DNA of 64,000 bases, from assembly GCF_014109725.1 (NCBI RefSeq), contig NZ_CP058554.1:2542001-2606000 (forward strand), in the 5' to 3' direction. Made by a program: the position numbers and the translations under genes. The notes under the pieces are model-generated. The model worked only from the letters and a program-made list of their open reading frames with translations, had not been told where the DNA came from and did no database searches. Numbering within the stretch: position 1 is the first letter of the stretch; every line of letters begins with the position of its first letter. The stretch is from Comamonas piscis. Its GTDB lineage: Bacteria > Pseudomonadota > Gammaproteobacteria > Burkholderiales > Burkholderiaceae_C. Shown here piece after piece: positions 8,287 to 16,467 of this stretch.

Positions 8287-9183
8287 CTATGGCTGGTACC
8301 TCAACTCATCGATCAGCAGTTTCATGGCCTGGGAGGGTTGTCTTCTGCTGGGATAGTACAAATGGTAGCCAGACCACAGCGGGCACCAGTCCTCCAGAAT
8401 GCGGATCAGCCGTCCCTTGGCCAGATAGGACTCGACCATGGGTTCAGGCACATAGGCGAGTCCGAACCCGGCCAACGCGCCTTCCAGCACCTCGTAGATA
8501 CTGCTGACGATCAGTTGCCCATCAACGCGCACGCTGAACTCTCGGCCTTCCGGGTTCTTGAACTCCCAGGCATACAGGCCTCCATGTGTAGGCAGGCGCA
8601 AATTCACGCATTGGTGCTGCACCAGGTCGTGGGGGGTGCTGGGCGCTGGTTTTTTGCTGAAATAGGCCTTGGTCGCTACCAGCGCAAAGCGCATGTCTGG
8701 GCCAATCCGCACAGCGATCATGTCTTGCGCCAGGGACTCTCCAAAACGAACACCGGCGTCGTAGCGGTCGGCGGCGATATCACTCATGGCGTAGTCGCTC
8801 ACCAGCTCAATCTTGATATCCGGGTACTGGAGCAGAAACTGGCCTAGCTTGGGCCAGAGGATGGAGCGGATGGCGTAATCCGTGGCCGTTATGCGAATGG
8901 TGCCGCTGGGCTTGTCCCTGAAGTCACTCAAGGCCTGTACCTGCGTATCGATTTCCGCCAACTGCGGTGAGATGTTCAGGTACAGCCTCTCGCCAGCCTC
9001 TGTGGGAGACACATTGCGGGTGGTCCGTGTCAGCAGGCGAATGCCAAGATTGGTTTCCAGTGTCCGGATGCTGTGACTCAGCGCGGATTGGGATACGCCC
9101 AAGCGGGCTGCAGCGCGGGTGAAATTGCCTTCACGTACGACAGCGACAAAGGCAAGCAATCCGCTGTAATGGTCACGGGCCAT
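8287..9183 (-). CDS. LysR-family transcriptional regulator
   Basis: This is a complete 298-residue LysR protein. The N-terminal helix-turn-helix is clear (residues 8-65: FVAVVREGNFTRAAARLG, then QSALSHSIRTLE) and is followed by the linker helix and a substrate-binding domain with the CrgA/aromatic-group features ITATDYAIRSILWPKL and YDAGVRFGESL, a pattern common in LysR proteins that control oxidoreductase and efflux genes. It is transcribed toward the MFS gene, with only 9 bases between the two stops, so it is the nearest regulator candidate for the exported cluster, but it is not divergent from it. Its own promoter lies in 9184-9345. Confidence 0.9.
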   Translation of the reverse strand: MARDHYSGLLAFVAVVREGNFTRAAARLGVSQSALSHSIRTLETNLGIRLLTRTTRNVSPTEAGERLYLNISPQLAEIDTQVQALSDFRDKPSGTIRITATDYAIRSILWPKLGQFLLQYPDIKIELVSDYAMSDIAADRYDAGVRFGESLAQDMIAVRIGPDMRFALVATKAYFSKKPAPSTPHDLVQHQCVNLRLPTHGGLYAWEFKNPEGREFSVRVDGQLIVSSIYEVLEGALAGFGLAYVPEPMVESYLAKGRLIRILEDWCPLWSGYHLYYPSRRQPSQAMKLLIDELRYQP

Positions 9184-9345
9184 TCATGCATTTCCTTCAT
9201 GAAAATATATAAAGCTCAGCGATTGTTGCATAAATCAGCTGTGAATAGAGAGGCAATCCCCAGACTCATTCCTCAAGGGGATGACTGCAGCGGATCTCTT
9301 GGGCATGCGGCCTTTGGCCAGGCGTTTACAAGCGGATCTATAGTG

Positions 9346-10770
9346 TCAAAGTGCTGAGCCATACGGCGTTGAGCGGCTCGTGTTTTCATCGACCGCCAGC
9401 TTGGTGCCCACATACGGAAAAGCCCGCTGCGGGCATTGCGTGCGCTCGCAGACCTTGCAGCCCATGCCGATGGGGGTGGCTAGCGCTGGGTCCTGCAGAT
9501 CGATGCCCTTGGCGTAGACCAGCCGGTCGGCATGGCGCAAGTCGCAGCCCAGGCCAATGGAGAAGGTTTTGCGGGGGGCGCCATAGCCGCGCTGGCCGCC
9601 GCTGACCGAGCGTGCAATCCACAGATAGCGGCGGCCATCGGGCATGCTGGCCACCTGGGCGAGTACCTGGCCCGGTTGGCCAAACGCTTCGTAGACATTC
9701 CACAGCGGGCAGGTGCCGCCGGTGCGGCTGAAATGGAAATGCGTGGCCGATTGGCGCTTGGAGATATTGCCGGCCCGGTCCACGCGCACAAAGAAAAAGG
9801 GCACGCCCGGGTTGCCGGGCCGCTGCAAGGTGCTGAGCCGGTGGCAGACGGTTTCAAAACCGACGGCGAAGCGCTGGCTGAGCAGGTCGATGTCGTAGCG
9901 CAGCGCCTCGGCTGCCTGCAAAAACGTTCCGTAGGGCAGCAGCAAGGCGCCGGCAAAGTAGTTGGCCAGGCCCAGGCGGGCGAGGCCTTGGGCGGCAGGG
10001 TCGCGGGCCAGGCTGGGGTCTTGGCTGAGGCGCTCCAGCAGGTGGGCGATCTCCAGCAGCCCCAGCTGGGTGCCAAGCTGGAAGGCTTGCTGAGCCGGAT
10101 CCAGCGCGGATGACAGCTGCAGCAGCCGCGTGGCGGGATCGAACTGGCGCTTGCTGGCCCCTGCATCTGCCAGCCATTGCACGCGCACCTGGTGTACATG
10201 CGCCAGGCGCTGCAGCAGCCAATCGGCCAGCTGGCCGCCGTGCTGCTGCCGATGCGCCTGAGCTTCGGTGGCCAGGTCTTCGGCAGCGCGGTCCACCGCG
10301 TCAAAGTAGTTCTGGTGCGCGAAGAAGAAATCGCGCACCACCTCAAACGGCATGGCTGCTGGCTGGCTGCTGCCGGCGCGGTCGTCACCCAGCTGCAGCG
10401 ACAGCGCTTCGAGCCGCTCCATCGTGTCCAGATGGCGGCGGTACAGCGCCACCACCGCCGCGCCCAGCGCCGGCATTTGCGCGGCCACCTCTTGCAGCTC
10501 GGGCAGGGCGATGGCTTCGGGGGCGTCGGCCAGGGCTTCGCGCAGGCCGGCCACCAGGCGTGCCTCCTCGTCTTCGGAAAACTGCTGGATGTCCACCCCC
10601 AGGCTGCGGTGCAGCTTGAGCAGCACCGACACCGTCAAGGGCCGCTGGTTTTGCTCCAACTGGTTCAGGTAGCTGGGCGACAGGCCCAGCGTATGGGCCA
10701 GCGCAATTTGGGACAGGTTGCGTTCGGCACGCAGCTTGCGCAGCTTGACGCCCATAAAGGTTTTTTTCAT
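9346..10770 (-). CDS. ScfR/RamB-type short-chain fatty acid metabolism regulator (XRE HTH + ImmA/IrrE-like + C-terminal Cys domain)
   Basis: The product is 474 residues. Residues 8-62 form an XRE helix-turn-helix (LRKLRAERNLSQIALAHTLG, then PSYLNQLEQNQRPLT). The middle contains the degenerate ImmA/IrrE region (FQLGTQLGLLEIAHLL, GLANYFAGALLLPYG, where a working protease would have HExxH). The C-terminus has the family Cys signature GCKVCERTQCPQRAFP. This architecture is that of RamB, PccR and ScfR proteins, which sense acyl-CoA-type metabolites and control propionate, acetate or glyoxylate genes. It is divergent from the methylcitrate operon, which fits that role. The ATG at 10770 (MKKTFMGVKLRK) is preferred over an in-frame codon 84 bases upstream because the HTH starts right after it. 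Confidence 0.88.
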   Translation of the reverse strand: MKKTFMGVKLRKLRAERNLSQIALAHTLGLSPSYLNQLEQNQRPLTVSVLLKLHRSLGVDIQQFSEDEEARLVAGLREALADAPEAIALPELQEVAAQMPALGAAVVALYRRHLDTMERLEALSLQLGDDRAGSSQPAAMPFEVVRDFFFAHQNYFDAVDRAAEDLATEAQAHRQQHGGQLADWLLQRLAHVHQVRVQWLADAGASKRQFDPATRLLQLSSALDPAQQAFQLGTQLGLLEIAHLLERLSQDPSLARDPAAQGLARLGLANYFAGALLLPYGTFLQAAEALRYDIDLLSQRFAVGFETVCHRLSTLQRPGNPGVPFFFVRVDRAGNISKRQSATHFHFSRTGGTCPLWNVYEAFGQPGQVLAQVASMPDGRRYLWIARSVSGGQRGYGAPRKTFSIGLGCDLRHADRLVYAKGIDLQDPALATPIGMGCKVCERTQCPQRAFPYVGTKLAVDENTSRSTPYGSAL

Positions 10771-10838
10771 AGCCAGGTCTCTTGTTTTAGCGGGGGCTTT
10801 TGCATCCCAGATGCATGAGTTTTTCTGGATTCTACATA

Positions 10839-10928
10839 TTCGCAAAATTTGCAAAATACGAATTTTCCTTCGCAGAAATTCGCCATTTCAGTGCTATTCA
10901 CGCCATCGTATTTTGCGTAAATTGCGAA
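10839..10928. promoter_or_regulatory. Candidate regulator-binding repeats between ScfR-type regulator and prp operon
   Basis: Three related sites lie in the divergent gap: TTCGCAAAATTTGC at 10839-10852, TTCGCAGAAATTCGC at 10869-10883 (start points 30 bases apart, about three helical turns), and TTCGCAATTTACGC on the minus strand at 10915-10928. The outer sites extended to 18 bases (10839-10856 and 10911-10928) are inverted copies of each other at 14 of 18 positions. The motif resembles the TTTGCAAA core of RamB-type operators as I recall it. The last site ends two bases before the thioesterase ATG, so binding there would block transcription or initiation. Confidence 0.6.
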
Positions 10929-10930
10929 GC

Positions 10931-11329
10931 ATGACAACACCTACCGGATTCATCGAGTCGCAAGAGCTGGTGCTGCCGGCACTGGCCAACCACCACGGCA
11001 CGCTGTTTGCGGGCCAGGGTTTGCAGCTGATGGCCAAGGCCGCCTTCTTGGCGGCCCGCAGCTTGGCGCAACGCGAGGTGGTGATGGCCGCAGTCAGCCG
11101 TGTGGACTTTGTTGCACCGGCACCGGTAGGCCATGGGCTGACCCTGCGTGCCTGGGTCAGCCGCGTAGGGCGCAGCTCGATGACCGTCTGCGTCACCGGC
11201 TTGGCCGATCTGCCCGGTACGCCGCCCGAAGAGGTGCTTAAAGGTCTATTTGAAATGGTCGCCGTCGATGCCAAAGGCCGGCCAGTCTCCCTTGATTGCG
11301 CATATTTGAACCAGGAAACCCCGCTATGA
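10931..11329 (+). CDS. Acyl-CoA thioesterase, single hotdog domain
   Basis: The 132-residue product has the hotdog signatures of the YciA/cytosolic acyl-CoA hydrolase group: ALANHHGTLFAGQGLQLMAKA (with the conserved N-H-x-G-T-L-F-G region), VDFVAPAPVGHGLTLRA and VGRSSMTVCV. It should split short acyl-CoAs in the cytoplasm. It is the first gene of the propionate operon: its TGA overlaps the prpC start by ATGA (11326-11329), so it may relieve propionyl- or methylcitryl-CoA build-up; that role is inferred from context only. The start ATG at 10931 has no clear Shine-Dalgarno (GCGAAGC precedes it) and abuts the third candidate operator. A longer in-frame reading from 10718 would run through the regulator's promoter and is rejected. 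Confidence 0.85.
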   Translation: MTTPTGFIESQELVLPALANHHGTLFAGQGLQLMAKAAFLAARSLAQREVVMAAVSRVDFVAPAPVGHGLTLRAWVSRVGRSSMTVCVTGLADLPGTPPEEVLKGLFEMVAVDAKGRPVSLDCAYLNQETPL

Positions 11330-12501
11330 CCACGACCACCCTGACTGCTGAGGCGGCAGTGCCTCCCACCTTCAAGCCCAAGAAATCGGTAGCGCTCTCG
11401 GGCGTGACGGCGGGCAACACCGCCTTGTGCACGGTGGGCCGCAGCGGCAACGACCTGCACTACCGGGGCTATGACATTCTGGACATGGCCCAGGTCTGTG
11501 AGTTTGAGGAAATTGCCCACCTGCTGGTACATGGCAAGCTGCCCAACCGGGCAGAACTGCGCGCCTATAAGGACAAGCTCAAGGCGCTGCGCGGTCTGCC
11601 CGCCAGCGTCAAGCAGGCGCTGGAGCAACTGCCTGCGGCCAGCCACCCGATGGATGTGATGCGCACGGGGGTGTCGGTGCTGGGCTGCACCTTGCCGGAG
11701 AAGGACGACCACAACCTGCCCGGCGCCCGCGATATTGCCGACCGGCTGATGGCATCGCTGGGCTCGATGCTGCTGTACTGGTACCACTTCAGCACCTCGG
11801 GCAAATGCATCGATGTGGAGACCGATGACGACTCCATCGGTGCGCATTTTCTGCACCTGCTGCATGGCAAAAAGCCCAGCGCGCTGTGGGAGCGGGCCAT
11901 GCACACCTCGCTCAACCTGTATGCCGAGCATGAGTTCAATGCCTCGACCTTCACCGCCCGGGTGGTGGCCGGTACCGGCAGCGATATGTATTCGGCCATC
12001 ACCGGCGCGATTGGCGCGCTGCGTGGCCCCAAGCATGGGGGGGCCAACGAGGTGGCCTTTGAGATCCAGAAGCGCTACGACAGCGCCGATGCCGCCGAGG
12101 CCGATATCCGCCGCCGGGTGGAGAACAAGGAGGTGGTGATTGGCTTTGGCCACCCGGTCTATACCGTCAGCGACCCGCGCAATGTGGTCATCAAGGGAGT
12201 TGCCAAGGCGCTGTCGTTGGAGGCTGGTTCCACGAAGATGTACGACATTGCCGAGCGGCTGGAGTCGGTGATGTGGGAGGTCAAGAAGATGTTCCCCAAC
12301 CTCGACTGGTTCAGTGCTGTGAGCTACCACATGGTGGGCGTGCCCACTGCCATGTTCACGCCGCTGTTTGTGATGGCGCGCACCAGCGGCTGGGCTGCGC
12401 ATGTGATCGAGCAGCGGGTGGACAACAAGATCATCCGACCCAGCGCGCACTACACGGGGCCGGAAGACCAGGTGTTCCAGCCCATCGACCAGCGCAGCTG
12501 A
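11326..12501 (+). CDS. prpC: 2-methylcitrate synthase
   Basis: The product is 391 residues, the normal length for PrpC. It condenses propionyl-CoA with oxaloacetate to 2-methylcitrate. Citrate-synthase-fold signatures are present: TVGRSGNDLHYRGYDILDMA near the N-terminus, EHEFNASTFTARVVAGTGSD with the catalytic His of the EHxFNASTF motif, GPKHGGANE, and IGFGHPVYTVSDPRN with the second His; the catalytic Asp lies in the LDWFSAVSYHM region near the end. The start is the ATG overlapping the thioesterase stop. Position between the ScfR-type regulator and acnD/prpF separates it from the housekeeping citrate synthase, which is normally longer and elsewhere. Confidence 0.95.
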   Translation: MTTTTLTAEAAVPPTFKPKKSVALSGVTAGNTALCTVGRSGNDLHYRGYDILDMAQVCEFEEIAHLLVHGKLPNRAELRAYKDKLKALRGLPASVKQALEQLPAASHPMDVMRTGVSVLGCTLPEKDDHNLPGARDIADRLMASLGSMLLYWYHFSTSGKCIDVETDDDSIGAHFLHLLHGKKPSALWERAMHTSLNLYAEHEFNASTFTARVVAGTGSDMYSAITGAIGALRGPKHGGANEVAFEIQKRYDSADAAEADIRRRVENKEVVIGFGHPVYTVSDPRNVVIKGVAKALSLEAGSTKMYDIAERLESVMWEVKKMFPNLDWFSAVSYHMVGVPTAMFTPLFVMARTSGWAAHVIEQRVDNKIIRPSAHYTGPEDQVFQPIDQRS

Positions 12502-12589
12502 GCGGCTGCCTGCCGACCCGACCTTCTACCGATCCAAACAGAAATAGCGACACCGTGCGGGTGGCCTGCCCGCCGGTTTGCACTGCCCC

Positions 12590-15229
12590 ATGAACACCGA
12601 TTACAGACAAGCACTGGCCGGCACCGGCCTGGATTATTTTGATGCGCAGGCGGCGGTCGATGCGCTGGCGCCCGGCGCCTGGGCCCGGCTGCCATATACG
12701 GCGCGGGTGCATGCCGAAAACCTTGTGCGCCGCGCCGACCCGGCCCAGTTGCCAGACTACCTGCGCCAGCTGATCGAGCGCAGGCGCGATATCGACTTTC
12801 CCTGGTTTCCCGTGCGCGTGGTCTGCCATGACATCCTGGGCCAGACGGCGTTGGTGGACCTGGCGGGCCTGCGCGATGCCATTGCCCAGGCAGGGGGAGA
12901 CCCGGCCGCTGTCAACCCTGTTGTGCCGGTGCAGCTGATCGTGGACCATTCGCTGGCCGTGGAATGCGGCGGGTTTGACCCCCAGGCCTTTGAGAAGAAC
13001 CGCGCCATTGAGGACCGCCGCAACGAGGACCGCTTCCATTTCATCGAATGGAGCAAGAAGGCCTTTGCGAATGTGGACGTGATCCCAGCGGGCAACGGCA
13101 TCATGCACCAGATCAATCTGGAGAAGATGTCGCCCGTCGTCTATGTGCAAGACGGTGTCGCCTTTCCGGATACCTGTGTGGGCACGGACAGCCATACCCC
13201 GCATGTGGATGCGCTGGGCGTGATTGCAGTGGGCGTGGGCGGCCTGGAGGCAGAGAACGTGATGCTGGGCCGGGCCTCGTGGATGCGGCTGCCTGACATT
13301 GTCGGCGTGGCCTTGAGCGGCCGGCCCCAGGCTGGCATTACTGCTACCGACATCGTCCTGGCGCTGACGGAGTTTTTGCGCCAGCAAAAAGTTGTCGGTG
13401 CCTATTTGGAGTTCTATGGCGAGGGCGCTGCCAGCCTGTCGATTGGCGACCGCGCCACCATTGCCAATATGTGCCCGGAGTACGGCGCCACTGCGGCGCT
13501 GTTTGCGATCGATGCGCAGACACTGGCCTACCTGCGGCTGACCGGGCGTGATGAAAAGCAGGTGCAGCTGGTAGAGACCTATGCCAGGACCGCCGGCTTC
13601 TGGGCCGACAGCCTGGCCCAAGTGAGCTATGAGCGGGTGCTGCAGTTTGACCTGTCGACCGTGGTGCGCAATATGGCCGGCCCCTCCAACCCGCACCGCC
13701 GCCTGCCGACCTCGCAGCTGGCCGAGCGCGGCATTGCCGGTGCCGAGCCTTTGGCGCTGGCGCGCGCACAGGAGGCGCGAGGCCTGCTGCCCGATGGCGC
13801 CGTCATCATCGCCGCCATCACCAGTTGCACCAACACCAGCAATCCGCGCAATGTGATGGCCGCGGCGCTGCTGGCGCGCAATGCCCGGCGCCTGGGCCTC
13901 GTGCGCAAGCCCTGGGTCAAGACCTCGCTCGCGCCTGGCTCCAAGGCGGTGGAGCTGTATCTGCAAGAGGCTGGGCTGCTGGAGGATCTGGAGGCGCTGG
14001 GTTTTGGCATCGTCGCCTTTGCCTGCACCACCTGCAATGGCATGAGCGGCGCGCTCGATCCCCGCATCCAGCAGGAGATCATTGACCGGGACCTGTACAC
14101 CACCGCCGTGCTGTCAGGCAACCGCAATTTTGACGGCCGCATCCACCCCTATGCCAAGCAGGCGTTTCTGGCGTCGCCTCCGCTGGTAGTCGCCTATGCG
14201 ATGGCGGGCACGATGCGTTTTGATATCGAGAAGGATGTGCTGGGCATCGTTGATGGACGCGAAATCCGGCTGCAAGACCTCTGGCCCAGCGATGCTGAGA
14301 TCGATGCTGTTGTGGCCCAGGCTGTGAAGCCAGCGCACTACCGCGCGGTCTACGAGCCCATGTTTGCGCTGCGCGTGGACGATGGCGAGCAGGCCGAGGC
14401 GCAGTATGCCTGGCGCCCCGAGTCCACCTATATCCGCCGGCCGCCGTATTGGGACACCGAAGGTGTGGGCGCGCTGGCCGCACACCCGCGTAGCCTGCAG
14501 GGCATGCGGCCGCTGGCGCTGCTGCCGGACAACATCACCACCGACCACCTGTCGCCCTCCAACGCCATTCTGGCCAGCTCGGCCGCCGGGGAGTACCTGG
14601 CCAAGATGGGCCTGCCCGAGGAGGACTTCAACTCCTACGCCACCCACCGGGGCGACCACCTGACGGCGATGCGCGCCACCTTTGCCAACCCCCAGCTCGT
14701 CAACGAGATGGCCGTGGTCGATGGCCAGGTGCAAAAGGGCTCGCTGGCCCGCATGGAGCCTGAGGGCCGGGTGGTGCGCATGTGGGAGGCGATGGAGACC
14801 TATCTGGCGCGCCGCCAGCCGCTGATCATCATTGCCGGCGCCGACTACGGCCAGGGCTCCAGCCGCGACTGGGCCGCCAAGGGCGTGCGGCTGGCTGGGG
14901 TAGAGACGGTGGTGGCCGAAGGCTTTGAACGCATCCACCGCAGCAATCTGATCGGCATGGGTGTGCTGCCTTTGGAGTTCAAGCCCGGCACCACGCGCAA
15001 GACGCTGCAACTGGACGGCACGGAGACCTATGATATCGAAGGTGAACGCGCTCCGCTGGCTGAACTCAGCCTGGTGGTCCGGCGCCGCAATGGCCAGATC
15101 GACTGCGTGCCGGTGACCTGCCGCCTGGATACCGGCGAGGAGCTGTCGGTCTATGAAGCCGGTGGTGTGCTGCAGCGCTTTGCGCAGGATTTTTTGGCAA
15201 CCCGCTCTGCGCAGCCTGCCACCGCCTGA
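12590..15229 (+). CDS. acnD: Fe/S-dependent 2-methylisocitrate dehydratase AcnD
   Basis: The product is 879 residues, of the aconitase A superfamily. The [4Fe-4S] ligands are Cys413 in SCTNTSN and Cys479 and Cys482 in CTTCNG. Substrate-site motifs such as VGTDSHTPHVDALGV, GAGIDYGQGSSR-like ADYGQGSSRDWAAKG and the swivel-domain IHRSNLIGMGVLPLEF are all present. Together with PrpF it replaces PrpD in the 2-methylcitrate cycle, dehydrating 2-methylcitrate. Position directly before prpF distinguishes it from the housekeeping aconitase. The ATG at 12590 is chosen over an in-frame TTG 12 bases earlier; there is an 88-base gap after prpC, without an obvious terminator, so the operon probably continues. 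Confidence 0.95.
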   Translation: MNTDYRQALAGTGLDYFDAQAAVDALAPGAWARLPYTARVHAENLVRRADPAQLPDYLRQLIERRRDIDFPWFPVRVVCHDILGQTALVDLAGLRDAIAQAGGDPAAVNPVVPVQLIVDHSLAVECGGFDPQAFEKNRAIEDRRNEDRFHFIEWSKKAFANVDVIPAGNGIMHQINLEKMSPVVYVQDGVAFPDTCVGTDSHTPHVDALGVIAVGVGGLEAENVMLGRASWMRLPDIVGVALSGRPQAGITATDIVLALTEFLRQQKVVGAYLEFYGEGAASLSIGDRATIANMCPEYGATAALFAIDAQTLAYLRLTGRDEKQVQLVETYARTAGFWADSLAQVSYERVLQFDLSTVVRNMAGPSNPHRRLPTSQLAERGIAGAEPLALARAQEARGLLPDGAVIIAAITSCTNTSNPRNVMAAALLARNARRLGLVRKPWVKTSLAPGSKAVELYLQEAGLLEDLEALGFGIVAFACTTCNGMSGALDPRIQQEIIDRDLYTTAVLSGNRNFDGRIHPYAKQAFLASPPLVVAYAMAGTMRFDIEKDVLGIVDGREIRLQDLWPSDAEIDAVVAQAVKPAHYRAVYEPMFALRVDDGEQAEAQYAWRPESTYIRRPPYWDTEGVGALAAHPRSLQGMRPLALLPDNITTDHLSPSNAILASSAAGEYLAKMGLPEEDFNSYATHRGDHLTAMRATFANPQLVNEMAVVDGQVQKGSLARMEPEGRVVRMWEAMETYLARRQPLIIIAGADYGQGSSRDWAAKGVRLAGVETVVAEGFERIHRSNLIGMGVLPLEFKPGTTRKTLQLDGTETYDIEGERAPLAELSLVVRRRNGQIDCVPVTCRLDTGEELSVYEAGGVLQRFAQDFLATRSAQPATA

Positions 15230-15255
15230 TGGATCCGCCTTTTTATGAACCCGCT

Positions 15256-16452
15256 ATGACGACCCAGAACCATCCCCCCCAGATCAAGATTCGCGCCATC
15301 TATATGCGCGGCGGCACCAGCAAGGGCGTGTTCTTCCATGTGCCGGATATGCCGCTGCCCGCGCAGCAGCCCGGCGCCGCGCGCGATGCCATCTTGCTGC
15401 GCACCCTGGGCAGCCCCGACCCCTATGGCAAGCAGATCGATGGCATGGGCAATGCGTCGTCCAGCACCAGCAAGGCGGTGCTGCTGGCCAGAAGCACGCA
15501 GCCCGACCATGATGTGGACTACCTCTTTGGCCAGGTCGCTATCGACAGGCCCTTTGTGGACTGGACTGGCAACTGCGGCAACCTGTCGGCAGCGGTGGGC
15601 CCTTGCGCGATCGCGATGGGCCTGATCGACCCGGCCCGCATCCCGCAGGACGGCCTGTGCACCGTGCGCATCTGGCAGGCCAATATCGGCAAGACCATCA
15701 TTGCCCAGGTACCTATCAGTAACGGACAGGTGCAGGAAACTGGCGATTTTGAGCTGGACGGCGTGAGCTTTCCTGCCGCCGAGGTGCAGCTGGCCTTTAT
15801 GGACCCTGCCGACGAGGGCGAGGATGGCGGCGCGATGTTCCCCACCGGCCAAGTGGTGGACCAGCTCGATGTGCCAGGGGTTGGCAGCTTTGCCGCAACC
15901 TTGATCAATGCGGGCATCCCGACGATCTTTCTGAACGCGCAAGACCTGGGCTACAGCGGCCGCGAACTGCAGGGCGACATCAATGGCGATGCCCAGGCCT
16001 TGGCGCGGCTGGAGACCATTCGTGCCCATGGCGCGCTGAAGATGGGCCTGATCCAGGACCTGAGAGAGGCCGCCAGCCGCCAGCACACCCCCAAGCTTGC
16101 CTTTGTGGCGCCTTCCGCCAGCTACACCGCATCCAGCGGCAAGGCGGTGGAGGCGCAGGATGTGGACTTGCTGGTGCGGGCGCTGTCGATGGGCCAGCTG
16201 CACCACGCGATGATGGGCACGGCAGCGGTGGCGATTGGCACGGCTGCAGCAGTGCCCGGCACCCTGGTCAACCTGGCCGCCGGCGGGGGCGAGCGCAGCG
16301 CCGTGCGTTTTGGCCACCCCTCGGGCACCTTAAGGGTGGGGGCCGAGGCACGTTTGCAAGATGGCCGGTGGGTAGTGGCCAAGGCGCTGATGAGCCGCAG
16401 CGCACGCATTCTGATGGAAGGCACTGTGCGGGTGCCGGGCGATTGTTTTTGA
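15256..16452 (+). CDS. prpF: 2-methylaconitate cis-trans isomerase PrpF
   Basis: The product is about 398 residues and belongs to the PrpF/diaminopimelate-epimerase fold family. The opening IKIRAIYMRGGTSKGVFF, the QIDGMGNASSSTSKAVLL segment and the catalytic-type cysteine region WTGNCGNLSAAVGPCA are characteristic, and the C-terminal FGHPSGTLRVG is also typical. It isomerises the 2-methylaconitate made by AcnD so that the ordinary aconitase can hydrate it. Two starts are possible: ATG 15229, overlapping the acnD stop by one base, or ATG 15256, which gives the usual short leader before IKIRA; the latter is chosen. A second PrpF-fold gene (pmdU) lies 13 kb away, with a different substrate. Confidence 0.92.
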   Translation: MTTQNHPPQIKIRAIYMRGGTSKGVFFHVPDMPLPAQQPGAARDAILLRTLGSPDPYGKQIDGMGNASSSTSKAVLLARSTQPDHDVDYLFGQVAIDRPFVDWTGNCGNLSAAVGPCAIAMGLIDPARIPQDGLCTVRIWQANIGKTIIAQVPISNGQVQETGDFELDGVSFPAAEVQLAFMDPADEGEDGGAMFPTGQVVDQLDVPGVGSFAATLINAGIPTIFLNAQDLGYSGRELQGDINGDAQALARLETIRAHGALKMGLIQDLREAASRQHTPKLAFVAPSASYTASSGKAVEAQDVDLLVRALSMGQLHHAMMGTAAVAIGTAAAVPGTLVNLAAGGGERSAVRFGHPSGTLRVGAEARLQDGRWVVAKALMSRSARILMEGTVRVPGDCF

Positions 16453-16467
16453 ACAGGGGACTGTGGA

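Noticed and set aside
10110..10818. Long rightward frames opposite the ScfR-type regulator
   Set aside because: They mirror a gene with clear domains on the other strand; Ala/Arg/Gln-rich translation is typical of antisense frames in high-GC DNA.
12431..13966. 511-codon leftward frame opposite prpC and acnD
   Set aside because: Covers the conserved acnD coding region on the opposite strand and encodes His/Gln/Arg-rich sequence without domain signatures.
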